Shown in pieces: positions 26,184 to 35,461 of a stretch of 64,000 nt of DNA. How positions within the stretch are numbered: position 1 is the stretch's first letter; the number at the start of each line of letters is the position of its first letter. The DNA is from an uncultured Mucilaginibacter sp. (lineage in GTDB: Bacteria; Bacteroidota; Bacteroidia; Sphingobacteriales; Sphingobacteriaceae), in NCBI GenBank assembly GCA_903864275.1, contig CAIPFE010000028.1, forward strand, positions 279,921-343,920. The letters run 5' to 3'. A program made the translations under genes and the position numbers. Below the pieces are notes generated by a model. It was not told the DNA's origin, searched no databases, and worked only from the letters and a program-made list of their open reading frames with translations.

Positions 26184-27350
26184 ATGGACGATCTGGACTT
26201 TTTGGTATTTACCCATTTATTTAAAGAAGCGTATGAAAAATGCTTTGGGCATGCCATAAAAAATCCGATGACAGAAACCGAAAGCAAAATATTCTGCAAC
26301 AAAATATTGGAGAGAACCGGCTTATCCATTGGCTGGAAAAGTGTCAAGAACTATTCTTTTGTTATTACAGATGCGACTTCCGGGAAACAGGAAAACCCTT
26401 CTGTGGCAACACTCGACACGCTGGCCCGTTATGTTTTAGACGCACCTTATACTACTGAAATTCAAAGGAAGGACAACGAAAGCCATTACCCTTACTGGTT
26501 TTTATACCGGGAAAAGTTTCCGAAGCCCACCAATAAACAAGCGCATTTTAAATGGGTATTGGGCTTCGGGGTAATTGTGGCAGGCATTGTCATTATTATT
26601 ATTTCCATCATTTATTTTAAGTTTATTGTTACTCCAAAATCCAGTCAATTCACTGATGACTTTACACATACAGATGAAACTTCGATAGCTAATAATGGTT
26701 GGTTGATCAGATCAAAAGATACAAGCTATTGGAAAAGGCGCGGTGAAACGCCGGGCCAGCTTACTTTATTCACTTTGAAAGGGGATAACTGGCCCGACCC
26801 AACCTGGAAACCCAATATTAAAAATCTATTGCTTCGACAGGTAACCTCGGATTGCTTCACAGCCGAGGTGCACATAAAAAATTTTATACCTCAACAAGAA
26901 TGGCAGCAGGCGGGTATATTGTTGCTGGAGGATACCGGCTTTACCGGGAAAAGTATCCGGATGTCGTTGGCGTTTAATGATAACTTCGGCGGCAATAAAA
27001 TGCCAAGCGAGATTTATGTGCAGGTTATTACTGCCTTAGGCAACGGTTTTGGTAAACCTGAAGAGTTAGCACATAAACCGCTTTTTTCCCCTGATTCTAT
27101 CAGGATTAACCCGCAACAAATGAAAAACCTGCAAAACTCCGCGCTCCGGATCGAAAAACATGGGAATAAATTCAGGTTTCTTTATTCGGGCGGTATAAAT
27201 GACAACGGCGCCTTTAGAGAAGTAGTTACCCGGGAGTTTGATATGAAACCCAGGTATATAGGCATTTTCGCCATAAAAGGGTTTACCAATTCGGATAATG
27301 TGCCTGTAAGGTTCAAGTTCTTTAGGATAACAAACGATGCCTGTGAATAG
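26184..27350 (+). CDS. Membrane-anchored protein: cytoplasmic helical domain, one TM helix, beta-sandwich domain
   Basis: A 388-residue protein I recognise only in part. Residues 1-110 are cytoplasmic and helical, with a pattern (ESKIFCNKILERTGLSIGWKSVKNYSFVI, then PSVATLDTLARYVL) reminiscent of helix-turn-helix-like regulatory domains of Bacteroidota. A single strong membrane helix spans about 128-150 (VLGFGVIVAGIVIIIISIIYF). The outer part (155-388) looks like a DUF1349/LamG-type beta-sandwich (DDFTHTDETSIANNGWLIR, AGILLLEDTG, FRFLYSGG). The order suggests a one-component transmembrane sensor, but no DNA-binding residues can be confirmed. Divergent from DUF5020 gene. Confidence 0.6.
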   Translation: MDDLDFLVFTHLFKEAYEKCFGHAIKNPMTETESKIFCNKILERTGLSIGWKSVKNYSFVITDATSGKQENPSVATLDTLARYVLDAPYTTEIQRKDNESHYPYWFLYREKFPKPTNKQAHFKWVLGFGVIVAGIVIIIISIIYFKFIVTPKSSQFTDDFTHTDETSIANNGWLIRSKDTSYWKRRGETPGQLTLFTLKGDNWPDPTWKPNIKNLLLRQVTSDCFTAEVHIKNFIPQQEWQQAGILLLEDTGFTGKSIRMSLAFNDNFGGNKMPSEIYVQVITALGNGFGKPEELAHKPLFSPDSIRINPQQMKNLQNSALRIEKHGNKFRFLYSGGINDNGAFREVVTREFDMKPRYIGIFAIKGFTNSDNVPVRFKFFRITNDACE

Positions 27351-27504
27351 TGAGCTTCTTGTCGCCGGGGATTACGTGGCTTACACCAACCTCGCCCGCG
27401 CAAAAATCACGTAGTTTTACGTATCAATTACGGTGGAAACACGATGGCGGCGACAATAGTTTTGATTTAATTTTACGTCACCCGGGAAATTAAATACTAT
27501 TGAG

Positions 27505-27798
27505 ATGGCTGTACGTATAATTTGCATCAAGAAAGATGAAGGGAAATATGAGAACCCCTATATGGCAATTGACTATTTTGAATGGATCAATGAGCGGATA
27601 AACGTAAAAGGAATAACCGATAGAGCGAAAATTCATGATTGGATAAAAGAAGAGGAGGGTGACGCTTATATTATCGATGAAAATGGGAATAAAATCCGCC
27701 TGATCCCCGCGGTGAGCCCGCAGGGTCACAAATATGTTAAAACCGTGAGTGACGAAACTGCAACGGATTGTCTTTTGCTTTTGCCTTTGTGCGATTGA
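27505..27798 (+). CDS. DUF3892 protein
   Basis: A 97-residue soluble protein matching DUF3892: an N-terminal strand VRIICIKKD, then ENPYMAIDYFEWIN, RAKIHDWIKEEEGDAYIIDENGNKIRLIPA and the closing GHKYVKTVSD. Length is normal. The role is unknown. An ATG closer to the coding start of the track is the only one available. An inverted repeat follows the stop and reaches the end of the converging CYTH gene. Confidence 0.75.
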   Translation: MAVRIICIKKDEGKYENPYMAIDYFEWINERINVKGITDRAKIHDWIKEEEGDAYIIDENGNKIRLIPAVSPQGHKYVKTVSDETATDCLLLLPLCD

Positions 27799-27815
27799 TT
27801 TGGAGAAAAGTTTGC

Positions 27816-27868
27816 AGTCCTCAGTTTGCAATAAATAATGCTAAACTGCCAATTGCAAACTGAGGACT
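27816..27868. terminator. 17-bp perfect inverted repeat between converging genes
   Basis: AGTCCTCAGTTTGCAAT (27816-27832) and its exact reverse complement (27852-27868) flank a 19-nt loop. The right arm touches the last base of the CYTH gene. It is long enough to stop transcription from both the DUF3892 (+) and CYTH (-) sides, though there is no T-run. Confidence 0.6.
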
Positions 27869-28335
27869 CACCACTTTTTAAAGGGATGTATCGAAAGATT
27901 TGAATTATAATATCTCGCATCATCGCTCACTTCCATAGTTAACCAGCCAGGTTTTTTAAATTCTTCCGTTTCGTTTTTCAATTCGATCTCTGCCATAATC
28001 AGCCCTTCATTATCGCCCAAAAACTTATCTACTTCCCATAATTTGCCGGCAAAGTCAATACGGTAACGTATTTTTTCCACTTCTGACAGGGCAAAACCAT
28101 CTAACAGTTCGTTGCCATCCGCAACAGGTATTTTATATTCGTATTCTTTACGTGTAATGCCGGAAGTCGCACCTTTAATAGTGATGAAGCCTTGCTGATC
28201 AGTAACCCTCACCCTGATTGTCCTCCGGTCGTCATTCAATAAATATCCCTGCCTGTAATGTGTTCCGGCCGGTTTTATTACTTGGCGCCATTTTTCATGG
28301 TCAACCAAAAACTTTCGCTCTATTTCAAGGCCCAT
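27868..28335 (-). CDS. CYTH-domain (triphosphate tunnel) protein
   Basis: A 155-residue CYTH protein. The ExExK signature is in GLEIERKFLV at the N-terminus; RQGYLLNDDRRTIRVRVTDQQGFITIKG and RYRIDFAGKLWEVDKFLGDNEGLIMAEIELKNE supply the further charged residues of the tunnel. The family hydrolyses triphosphates or inorganic triphosphate, or cyclises ATP; short stand-alone bacterial members are usually triphosphatases. It follows the CHAD gene by 16 nt in one operon, the expected functional pairing with polyphosphate-type substrates. Confidence 0.92.
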   Translation of the reverse strand: MGLEIERKFLVDHEKWRQVIKPAGTHYRQGYLLNDDRRTIRVRVTDQQGFITIKGATSGITRKEYEYKIPVADGNELLDGFALSEVEKIRYRIDFAGKLWEVDKFLGDNEGLIMAEIELKNETEEFKKPGWLTMEVSDDARYYNSNLSIHPFKKW

Positions 28336-28351
28336 TCAGTAATGAATTTAT

Positions 28352-29143
28352 TCAAATTTTGGGATCCGCTGTCTCAACTGTTGTCGCTTTGTTCAAAAAA
28401 TCATCAGCCAGCGAAGTAATGGTGTGTTTTATACCGGCATTTTTCCGGTTTATTTTAGCTACAATGGGTTTGTCATCCAATTCGGGCGATGAAAACAATT
28501 GGGCGGCAACAACATTATCATGCCATTTGCCAATGGTATCCTGCAGTTTGTCGAGGTACTTGGTGTTGAAAGATAAGGAGCCATTAAGGGCTTTTTCAGC
28601 CAATTTATGATTGTAAACTAATATTTTTATCAGTTTGCGGCTGGTGTGCATATCTTCAGTAAAGCCCGATACTGCCAGGTTGGTGGAAATTTGCTGCAGC
28701 TGATTTTTATAATAATCAGCTATCGAATGGTTCTGAACGCCGGGAAGCTGCTTTATAAGATGCTTGTAGACATCCCTTATATTTTTGGTAAACTTTTTGC
28801 CGCTATCACGAAATTCAATGGTGCCCTCATCGATTATTCTTTGCTGGCCCGATTCAAAGGCTTCATTTTTAAGATGGTAAAGTTCACCCAGCTGCAGGTT
28901 GATGTGTGCTTCGCGAATGAGCCCTGCGGTTTTAAATATTTTCCTTACCGGCTTAAATCCCTTCAATAAGCCGGGCTGTTTTGAAGTGTCCTCAAAAAAA
29001 CTCAGCATTGCCCTCAGTTTTTTTATTTGCACCCTAAACCTGTGCAATGCCTCCTGGTCGCCCGTTTCTATGAAGCTTTTTAAATGCAGGTTCATTTCCT
29101 TCCATTCTTTCTCAAGGTATTTAGCTTCTTCTTTTTTCTTCAT
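28352..29143 (-). CDS. CHAD-domain protein
   Basis: A 263-residue all-helical CHAD protein. The signature near the N-terminus, EALHRFRVQIKKLRAMLSFFE, contains the conserved His and basic residues that line a positively charged groove, and a second half-repeat has MHTSRKLIKILVYNHKLAEKAL. CHAD domains bind inorganic polyphosphate and are commonly encoded beside or fused to CYTH proteins; here the CYTH gene follows 16 nt downstream. Cytoplasmic; no membrane segment. Probably localises to or regulates polyphosphate granules. Confidence 0.9.
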   Translation of the reverse strand: MKKKEEAKYLEKEWKEMNLHLKSFIETGDQEALHRFRVQIKKLRAMLSFFEDTSKQPGLLKGFKPVRKIFKTAGLIREAHINLQLGELYHLKNEAFESGQQRIIDEGTIEFRDSGKKFTKNIRDVYKHLIKQLPGVQNHSIADYYKNQLQQISTNLAVSGFTEDMHTSRKLIKILVYNHKLAEKALNGSLSFNTKYLDKLQDTIGKWHDNVVAAQLFSSPELDDKPIVAKINRKNAGIKHTITSLADDFLNKATTVETADPKI

Positions 29144-29374
29144 GACGGGGCATATTGTTAAACTTTTCAGCCGTGGTTCAATCGGGTAAAGGATTGTTTT
29201 TACTTTTCGCTAAACCCAATACCTCAGAACCAAAACCGTACGGGATTATAAATATAGGAAATGTTTTCGTGATTGACGACTAAGTAAAAATATTGTTAAA
29301 GGAATAATGCAGGCACAGTCATGTGGGCTTAAATGAATATATTAGCCGCCTTTGATTAACGCTAAAATATCCGG

Positions 29375-32107
29375 ATGGGTTTAAAGAAATTTGCGCTTAT
29401 AATATTTTTGCTGGCGATAGCCATCTTACCAGCTTTTGCCCAGCGCGACAGCATTGGCCTGACTACAATTGTTGCCAAAACCGAGAAGCTTGCCACCGAA
29501 CATCCCTTTGAGAAAGTCTACCTCCATTTCGACAAACCCTATTATGCAGTGGGCGACACGATATGGTTTAAAGCTTATTTAACAATCGGCCCTATACATC
29601 AGCCATCTGACTTGAGCAGCATCATCTACGTCGATGTGATCAGTCCCCGGGATTCTATCGTAAAATCGTTGAAATTGCCAACCGTGAACGGTGTGGGCTT
29701 TGGCGATGTGACGCTTTCGCCGAAGTTTTTCAGCGAGGGGAATTATCATATACGGGCGTACACCAACTGGATGCGTAATTTTGGCCCCGATTATTTTTTT
29801 AATAAAACGATAACAATCGGGGATGTTTATAATAACTCCGGCGCTCCTAAAATTTCCTTTACAAAAACCAAAAAAAACAAAGACCTGCTGATTAACGCCA
29901 GGTTGCTTTTTAAGAACCGTGATGGAAATGCCAATGCTGAAAAGAAAGTGAGCTGGACCGTTCAAAATGCCGGCGAAACGATGGCTAAAGGAAAAGGTAC
30001 AACCGACAAGAGCGGCGCAATAACGATCAATTTTCCGGGTGGCCAGCTTAATGCTTCAGACGAAGCAAGCCTGGTAACAGTTATTGAACCAGACGATAAA
30101 AATGCAGTTACAAACACATTTCCGTTGAAATCATTATTTGCCACAACAGATGTTCAATTTTTCCCGGAAGGAGGTGAGCTTATAAGGGGTGTCCGGTCGA
30201 AGGTTGCCTTTAAGGCGGTTAACCCTGGTGGGTTGGGGGTTAATGTTTCCGGCTCGGTTGTGGATAATCTAGGAAATGAAGTTGCAACTTTTGAATCGCA
30301 GCATGCAGGGATGGGTATATTTCCGCTGTTGCCCGACAGTGATAAAACATACAAGGCTATAGTGACGTTTCCGGATGGATCAAAAAACACCTGTGATTTA
30401 CCCAATGTAAGGCCCGACGGCATAAACCTGGCTGTAAATAATAACGACCCGGATAACCTGAATATTAAAGTAGCCACAAATGCAGTGTACTTTAAGGAGT
30501 ACCGGAATAAAGGATTTTATATTGTAGCGCAAAGCGGGGGCACTATCTGCTACACCGGCCTTGCTACCTTACAGGGGCTGGTTTATACAGGCTCGATCCC
30601 AAAAAGCAAGTTCCCGACAGGGGTTTTGCAGGTGACACTTTTTGCAGCCAACGGTGAGCCGTTGAGCGAACGCATAGTATTTATACAGCATAACGATGCT
30701 TTGGATATCTCCCTAAATACCGATCTATCCGCGTACAAAACAAGGCAGCTTGTGAAAATGACCGTTACCGCAAAAAGCAAAACATTGCCTGTGCAGGGTA
30801 GTTTTTCGGTAGCTGTAATTGATGAGACAAAAGTGCCGGTTGAGGAAGATGCCGAAACTACAATATTAAGCTGCCTGCTGCTTACATCCGACTTGCGGGG
30901 TTTCATCGAACAGCCTAACTATTATTTTAATCATGCTGACGCCAAAAAGCTTGCTGACCTTGATATACTGATGTTGACCCAGGGTTACCGGCGCTTTTCA
31001 TATACCAATATATTGGCAGACAAATATCCTCCGCTCACGTTTTTGCCTGAGAAAGGGATAGACATTTCGGGGACGCTGCGCACAGGTACAGGCATGCCGG
31101 TTTTCAGGGGAAACGTGAACCTGCGTATGCCCATCAAGCATTTGTCGGAAAATGCCACAACCGATGCAAACGGGCAATTTAAATTTTCAAACATTTTTCT
31201 TCCTGATTCGACGAAGGTAATACTGACAGGCAAAAGTATTTCGGGCAATAATGACCTGATGATCCTGCCCGACGCTGCACTTTTTCAGCCGCTCGCTAAG
31301 AGTTATAACAATACCGGCGAGATCACTAATATCGACAGCGCGCTCAGTATTTACCTGGAAAACAGCAAAAAACAGCGGGAAAGCTCGCACGTGCTGAAGG
31401 AAGTCGTGATCAGGAGCACGGCGAAGCCTAAAATAGTGCACGTAAGTTATGGCTCGCTGGCGGGATTAAGCCCGGTGCCCGACCAGGTTTTAGGCCCTGA
31501 AACGTTAAAAGACTGCGGGATTGATTTTGAAGGCTGCGTATTGCCTAAAGTGTTTGGCTTGTGGCATGTTGGTAATAAATACTATATTAAAAGGGATTAC
31601 GATAAGGGAAACAAAACGCCGCTTATGGTTTTTGTTGATGGCCGGGCAATTGATGATTATTCCGTGTCACAAATAAGACCAGCCGACATTGCATCAATAG
31701 AAGTGTATTTAAAAGACGGTGTTAGCGGGACGATGCGTTTTTACGATTGCAATGGCATTATATCGGTAACTACCAAAACAAATAGTTTTGATCCCAAAGA
31801 TATGCAGGCTGTTGATGTAAATACTTTGATATCCCAAAGCAGCTCGGTGACCCTAATGCCAAAGGGCTTTTATAAAGCGCGGATGTTTTATACCCCAAAA
31901 TATGTCAACCAGGAAAGTATTTCAGAACAGGGAGGCGATCTGCGCAGTACCATCCATTGGGAGCCAAATATCCTGACCGATAAAAACGGCAATGCTTCAT
32001 TCGACTATTATAATGCCGATGGCAAAGGTTCCTATCGAGCTGTGATAGAAGGTATTGATAGCGATGGAAATATCGGGAGGTATGTTTTGCGTTACCAGGT
32101 GAGGTAG
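29375..32107 (+). CDS. Large exported MG2/plug-domain surface protein
   Basis: A 910-residue exported protein (signal peptide MGLKKFALIIFLLAIAILPAFAQ). Residues about 40-150 are an alpha-2-macroglobulin-type MG2 domain (EKVYLHFDKPYYAVGDTIWFKAYL, EGNYHIRAYTNWMRNF). Several beta-sandwich domains follow, including a carboxypeptidase-regulatory-like one near 560-620 (GTGMPVFRGNVNLRMP...TTDANGQFKFSNI). Residues about 700-800 resemble a TonB-receptor plug (VFVDGRAIDDYSVSQIRPADIASIEVYLKDG), but no barrel follows; the end is another MG-like sandwich. This architecture is common in Bacteroidota. The function, perhaps a periplasmic or surface scaffold, is unresolved. Confidence 0.75.
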   Translation: MGLKKFALIIFLLAIAILPAFAQRDSIGLTTIVAKTEKLATEHPFEKVYLHFDKPYYAVGDTIWFKAYLTIGPIHQPSDLSSIIYVDVISPRDSIVKSLKLPTVNGVGFGDVTLSPKFFSEGNYHIRAYTNWMRNFGPDYFFNKTITIGDVYNNSGAPKISFTKTKKNKDLLINARLLFKNRDGNANAEKKVSWTVQNAGETMAKGKGTTDKSGAITINFPGGQLNASDEASLVTVIEPDDKNAVTNTFPLKSLFATTDVQFFPEGGELIRGVRSKVAFKAVNPGGLGVNVSGSVVDNLGNEVATFESQHAGMGIFPLLPDSDKTYKAIVTFPDGSKNTCDLPNVRPDGINLAVNNNDPDNLNIKVATNAVYFKEYRNKGFYIVAQSGGTICYTGLATLQGLVYTGSIPKSKFPTGVLQVTLFAANGEPLSERIVFIQHNDALDISLNTDLSAYKTRQLVKMTVTAKSKTLPVQGSFSVAVIDETKVPVEEDAETTILSCLLLTSDLRGFIEQPNYYFNHADAKKLADLDILMLTQGYRRFSYTNILADKYPPLTFLPEKGIDISGTLRTGTGMPVFRGNVNLRMPIKHLSENATTDANGQFKFSNIFLPDSTKVILTGKSISGNNDLMILPDAALFQPLAKSYNNTGEITNIDSALSIYLENSKKQRESSHVLKEVVIRSTAKPKIVHVSYGSLAGLSPVPDQVLGPETLKDCGIDFEGCVLPKVFGLWHVGNKYYIKRDYDKGNKTPLMVFVDGRAIDDYSVSQIRPADIASIEVYLKDGVSGTMRFYDCNGIISVTTKTNSFDPKDMQAVDVNTLISQSSSVTLMPKGFYKARMFYTPKYVNQESISEQGGDLRSTIHWEPNILTDKNGNASFDYYNADGKGSYRAVIEGIDSDGNIGRYVLRYQVR

Positions 32108-32267
32108 TGAATTGTAAATAGTGAATAGTTAGTAGCAGTAGCAGGTACAAAAGACAGGCCGTGGTGGCAGGCATCCGCCATTTACTTACCGTTGACCACG
32201 CACCACTCACCATTTTGGATTTAAATAAATATCAGCTACATTTATTCAAACTTAAATTCTTAAACCA

Positions 32268-32672
32268 ATGGATTTTTCACACATCAATTGGCTGGCAGCG
32301 GTAGCGGCCGGCTTATCCGCATTTTTGGTCGGTGGTATCTGGTATTCAAAAGCTTTATTTGGAAGCGCCTGGATGACTGACAGCAACCTCACAACAGAAC
32401 AAATACAAGCGGGGAACAAAGGGAAAATTTTTGGCTTTACCGCTGTTTTCTCCTTAATAATGGCTGCAAACCTTGCCATTTTCCTATCAGGCGCCAAAAC
32501 CGATGTTGCCTGGGGCGCCGAAGCAGGTTTCCTGGCCGGTATCTGGACATTCAGCGCCATTGCTATCCATAGCCTGTTTGAACTTAAAAGCTGGCGATTG
32601 ATATTTATAAATGGCGGTTACAGCATCGTTTCATTAACCCTGATGGGCGCTATTATTGGATTGTGGCGTTAG
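32268..32672 (+). CDS. DUF1761 small membrane protein
   Basis: A 134-residue protein with four predicted membrane helices. The N-terminal helix is WLAAVAAGLSAFLVGGIWYSKALFGSAWM, with the Gly-Gly-x-Trp-Tyr signature of DUF1761; later helices include FTAVFSLIMAANLAIFLSG, AGFLAGIWTFSAIAIHSLFE and GGYSIVSLTLMGAIIGLW. Length matches the family. The role is unknown. It is flanked on both sides by degenerate inverted-repeat spacers rich in GTGAGTGGTGA words. Confidence 0.85.
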   Translation: MDFSHINWLAAVAAGLSAFLVGGIWYSKALFGSAWMTDSNLTTEQIQAGNKGKIFGFTAVFSLIMAANLAIFLSGAKTDVAWGAEAGFLAGIWTFSAIAIHSLFELKSWRLIFINGGYSIVSLTLMGAIIGLWR

Positions 32673-32774
32673 GTGAGTGGTGAGTAGTGAACGGTGAATA
32701 GTAAGTTGTAAGTAGTATATGCCCGATCACCACTTCTGACCACTGACTTCTCACAAAAATTATTTCATGACAAT

Positions 32775-32798
32775 AAATAAGTTTGATTAAACTTATTT
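32775..32798. promoter_or_regulatory. 10-bp inverted repeat upstream of the DUF6600 lipoprotein
   Basis: AAATAAGTTT-GATT-AAACTTATTT is a perfect inverted repeat located about 60 nt before the lipoprotein ATG. AT-rich composition and the absence of a T-run favour an operator-like site over a terminator, but either is possible. Confidence 0.4.
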
Positions 32799-32856
32799 GT
32801 CTTGCCGCAGTCATAATTATATGAAAATATTATATACTTATTAAACCGATCTCGTC

Positions 32857-34506
32857 ATGAAAAAAATACTTTACCTGGCAATAATGGCCCCGGTTTTATT
32901 AGCCGGATGCTCGCCAGTCATCTATACAAATTCAACACCCCAACCAGTTTATAACGATCAGCAGCAACAGGCTAATAACGACCAACCCCAGATCAGCCAG
33001 GAGTTTTATGATCAGCTTAGCCCCTATGGTAACTGGATAGATTATCCTGATTACGGCTACGTATGGCAGCCAAACGTCGATGCCAACTTCAGGCCCTATG
33101 TTACCGATGGCAACTGGGTTTATACTGATTATGGCTGGACCTGGGCGTCAAACTTTAGCTGGGGATGGGCGCCGTTCCACTATGGTAACTGGTTTTATGA
33201 CGATAGCTATGGGTGGCTTTGGGAACCCGGCCAGCAATGGGCGCCTGCATGGGTTACCTGGGGCCAGTCCGGCGATTATTATGGCTGGGCGCCTGTTCCG
33301 CCACGCGGATACAGGGGATATCGGGGTGGCGATTGGAGGCCAAGAGACCAGGACTGGAATTATGTGCCCGCCCGTAATATTGGAGAGTCACATGTTAATA
33401 ATTATGTGGTAAGGAATAATACTACAGTTATAAATAACACCACCATAATAAATAATGTAAATACCAATAGCTTCACGGTAAACAGGCACACTACTACACC
33501 TGTATACAACCGGGGGCCGCAAGTAAACGATGTTGAAAATATGACCCATACTAAATTTCAGCATCTTACCATAAATGTAAATAACAGGCCTGGGCAAACA
33601 ACGGTTAATAACAACCAGCTCAATATATATCAGCCCGTTGCAAAACCAAATGCGGCCCAGGGTAATTTTAAACCTGCGCCTCAAAAGGTAATAACTTACA
33701 GGCAGGGCAATAATCCAAATCCGAATAACAATCAAAATCAACAGAACCGTGGCCAGGATAGAACCCCCGGTATGGGCAAAAACCCGAATGCACCCCTGAT
33801 GAACCGGCCGGAAACTGTCCAGCCTAATCAGCAGCCAAATCAGCAGAACCCAAGACAAGGTAACGGACAGGGCAATACCCAAAACCCCAACCAGCAGCCG
33901 AATCAGCAGTCTCCAAGGCAGGGTAATGGCCAAGGCAATATCCAAAACCCTAACCAGCAGCCGAACCCAAGGCAGGGTAATGGGCAAGGCAATGGCCAAA
34001 ATCCTAACCAGCAGCCGAGTCAGCAGGTAATAAAACAGGGCAACGGACAGGCCGTTAACCCCAATACCACCCTGCAACAACCCCAGCAGCCGCCAAAGCA
34101 ATTTAACGGGCAGGGCAATTTGCAGAATCCCAATAGGCAGCAGAACCAACCGGTAATAAAACAAGGGAATGGGCACGGTAATAACCCGAATCCAAACCTC
34201 CAGCAGAACCCGCAGGGCGCAAGACAAGGTAACGGCCAGGGCGATAACCCCAATCAGAACCAGCTGAAGAAGAACTTAATAATGAATCAAAATCCCGGCC
34301 AGCAGCCGGCAAAGCCACAACAACAACAGGCAAGGCCGCCGCAACAGCAACCGGCAACGCCACCACAGCAGCAACCGGCAGGGCCCCCACAGCAGCAAGT
34401 AAAGCCGCCGCCGCCACAGCCGAAACCCGTACAGCCACAGCCAAAGCCGCCCGTACCTGCTGACCCGCAACCAAAAAAGCAGCCGGACCCGCCGGTTAAG
34501 CAATAG
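32857..34506 (+). CDS. DUF6600 lipoprotein with long Q/N/G/P-rich repeat tail
   Basis: A 549-residue lipoprotein (lipobox LLAGC, Cys18). Residues about 48-150 are a tryptophan/tyrosine-rich DUF6600 region with a recurring Y/W-G pattern (LSPYGNWIDYPDYGYVW, TDYGWTWASNFSWGWAPFHYGNW, DDSYGWLWEPG), each unit about 25 residues long. A short Asn-rich middle follows. From about 280 to the end the sequence is low complexity: copies of QGNGQGNxQNPNQQPNQQ, then a Pro/Gln tail. It is probably exposed on the cell surface or in the periplasm. The tail is expected to be disordered and prone to length change; the DNA repeats (33835-34260) are visible directly. Confidence 0.85.
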   Translation: MKKILYLAIMAPVLLAGCSPVIYTNSTPQPVYNDQQQQANNDQPQISQEFYDQLSPYGNWIDYPDYGYVWQPNVDANFRPYVTDGNWVYTDYGWTWASNFSWGWAPFHYGNWFYDDSYGWLWEPGQQWAPAWVTWGQSGDYYGWAPVPPRGYRGYRGGDWRPRDQDWNYVPARNIGESHVNNYVVRNNTTVINNTTIINNVNTNSFTVNRHTTTPVYNRGPQVNDVENMTHTKFQHLTINVNNRPGQTTVNNNQLNIYQPVAKPNAAQGNFKPAPQKVITYRQGNNPNPNNNQNQQNRGQDRTPGMGKNPNAPLMNRPETVQPNQQPNQQNPRQGNGQGNTQNPNQQPNQQSPRQGNGQGNIQNPNQQPNPRQGNGQGNGQNPNQQPSQQVIKQGNGQAVNPNTTLQQPQQPPKQFNGQGNLQNPNRQQNQPVIKQGNGHGNNPNPNLQQNPQGARQGNGQGDNPNQNQLKKNLIMNQNPGQQPAKPQQQQARPPQQQPATPPQQQPAGPPQQQVKPPPPQPKPVQPQPKPPVPADPQPKKQPDPPVKQ

Positions 34507-34538
34507 AATTGGTTGTACCTAAAGAAGTAAAAACCAAG

Positions 34539-34569
34539 AGCCAGGTATAAATTTTATCCTGGCTTTTTT
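34539..34569 (+). terminator. Rho-independent terminator after the DUF6600 gene
   Basis: AGCCAGG and CCTGGCT form a 7-bp stem around a 12-nt loop followed by six Ts. It lies 33 nt after the DUF6600 stop. Confidence 0.85.
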
Positions 34570-34893
34570 ACCTTTATGAAGATACCTTGCCCTTGAAAAC
34601 TGGGTAAAAACGTTCATGTTCGCGTTCACTTCGCAATAGCACGCGCATTTGTTTTAACGTGAACGCCTGAAAATCAATGGTTTGAATTTTGCAAATATTC
34701 AAAATTTGCATAAATCTGCATTTTGCAATTTCTTCTCATCTTCTTGCGGAAAATGCGGCGCGAAGGTTTAAAGAGGTGGCGTAAAACTGGAATGTTTCCT
34801 GGTCACGAGAAACCATGGCGCACAAACCTACGGGTTATTGCGTCAGAAAAGATTTTTATCTTGATTCCTGCCTCTTGATTCTTGCTTCTTACC
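34570..34893. other. Noncoding gap of 324 nt
   Basis: Between the DUF6600 terminator and the DUF6526 stop I see no gene. It has several imperfect internal repeats of AATTTTGCAA-type words near 34685-34730 that may form weak hairpins, and nothing else assignable. Confidence 0.4.
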
Positions 34894-35328
34894 CTACGCC
34901 CTATGATGATCCGCTTTCCAGTTCCTGATTGCTTTCTTTATTTCCACGGGTGAAAGGTTTTCATTCACGGTGCGGTCAACCAGCTCAAGGAATTCTTCGT
35001 CGGGTGCGAAGCGTAAAGCAACGATCTGGCCCATGGTGATTTTGCGGTCGAGTTGTTTACTTGTGAGAATAAAGTACCGGAGGTTTTCTTCGGCACGGAT
35101 GGCCCTGTCCTGTGCCTTTATGGCGAATTGGCGTGAGTACCAAAAAAGCTGCAGGCCGCAGATAAAGAGCAGCGCCATTAATACCGGGCCAAAAATATCT
35201 TCTTTCGCAGACCACTGCTCCCACACATATACAAAAGAACTGAGGATCCCTATAATCAACAATGAGCCTAAAAGGAAGTGAAACCCCTTTACGTAACGGG
35301 CATGATTGGCATAGTTTTGTTCGTTCAT
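34894..35328 (-). CDS. DUF6526 membrane protein
   Basis: The track ORF begins at 35517, but the family N-terminus (MNEQNYANHARYVKGFHFLLG) starts at ATG 35328; the extra 63 residues are a translation of the promoter side of the divergent aldo/keto reductase. The resulting 144-residue protein has two membrane helices (FLLGSLLIIGILSSFVYVW and GPVLMALLFICGLQLFWY) and a charged cytoplasmic tail (LRYFILTSKQLDRKITMGQIVALRFAPDEEFLELVDRTV). This matches DUF6526, of unknown role. Confidence 0.8.
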   Translation of the reverse strand: MNEQNYANHARYVKGFHFLLGSLLIIGILSSFVYVWEQWSAKEDIFGPVLMALLFICGLQLFWYSRQFAIKAQDRAIRAEENLRYFILTSKQLDRKITMGQIVALRFAPDEEFLELVDRTVNENLSPVEIKKAIRNWKADHHRA

Positions 35329-35461
35329 GATCTGGTTGGTTTTTAATGCAATATACCTATAATTTGAGTTATTGGGGGTATTTAAAAACAACATTAAACA
35401 GAAAGTAAAAGAACAATTTATTAAAAATAACGTTAATAATTTAATCAAAAAGAAATTAACT

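Noticed and set aside
33388-34227. 279-codon minus ORF opposite the DUF6600 tail
   Set aside because: Created by the repetitive Q/N/G/P-coding DNA; its Leu/Ile-rich translation is a low-complexity artefact.
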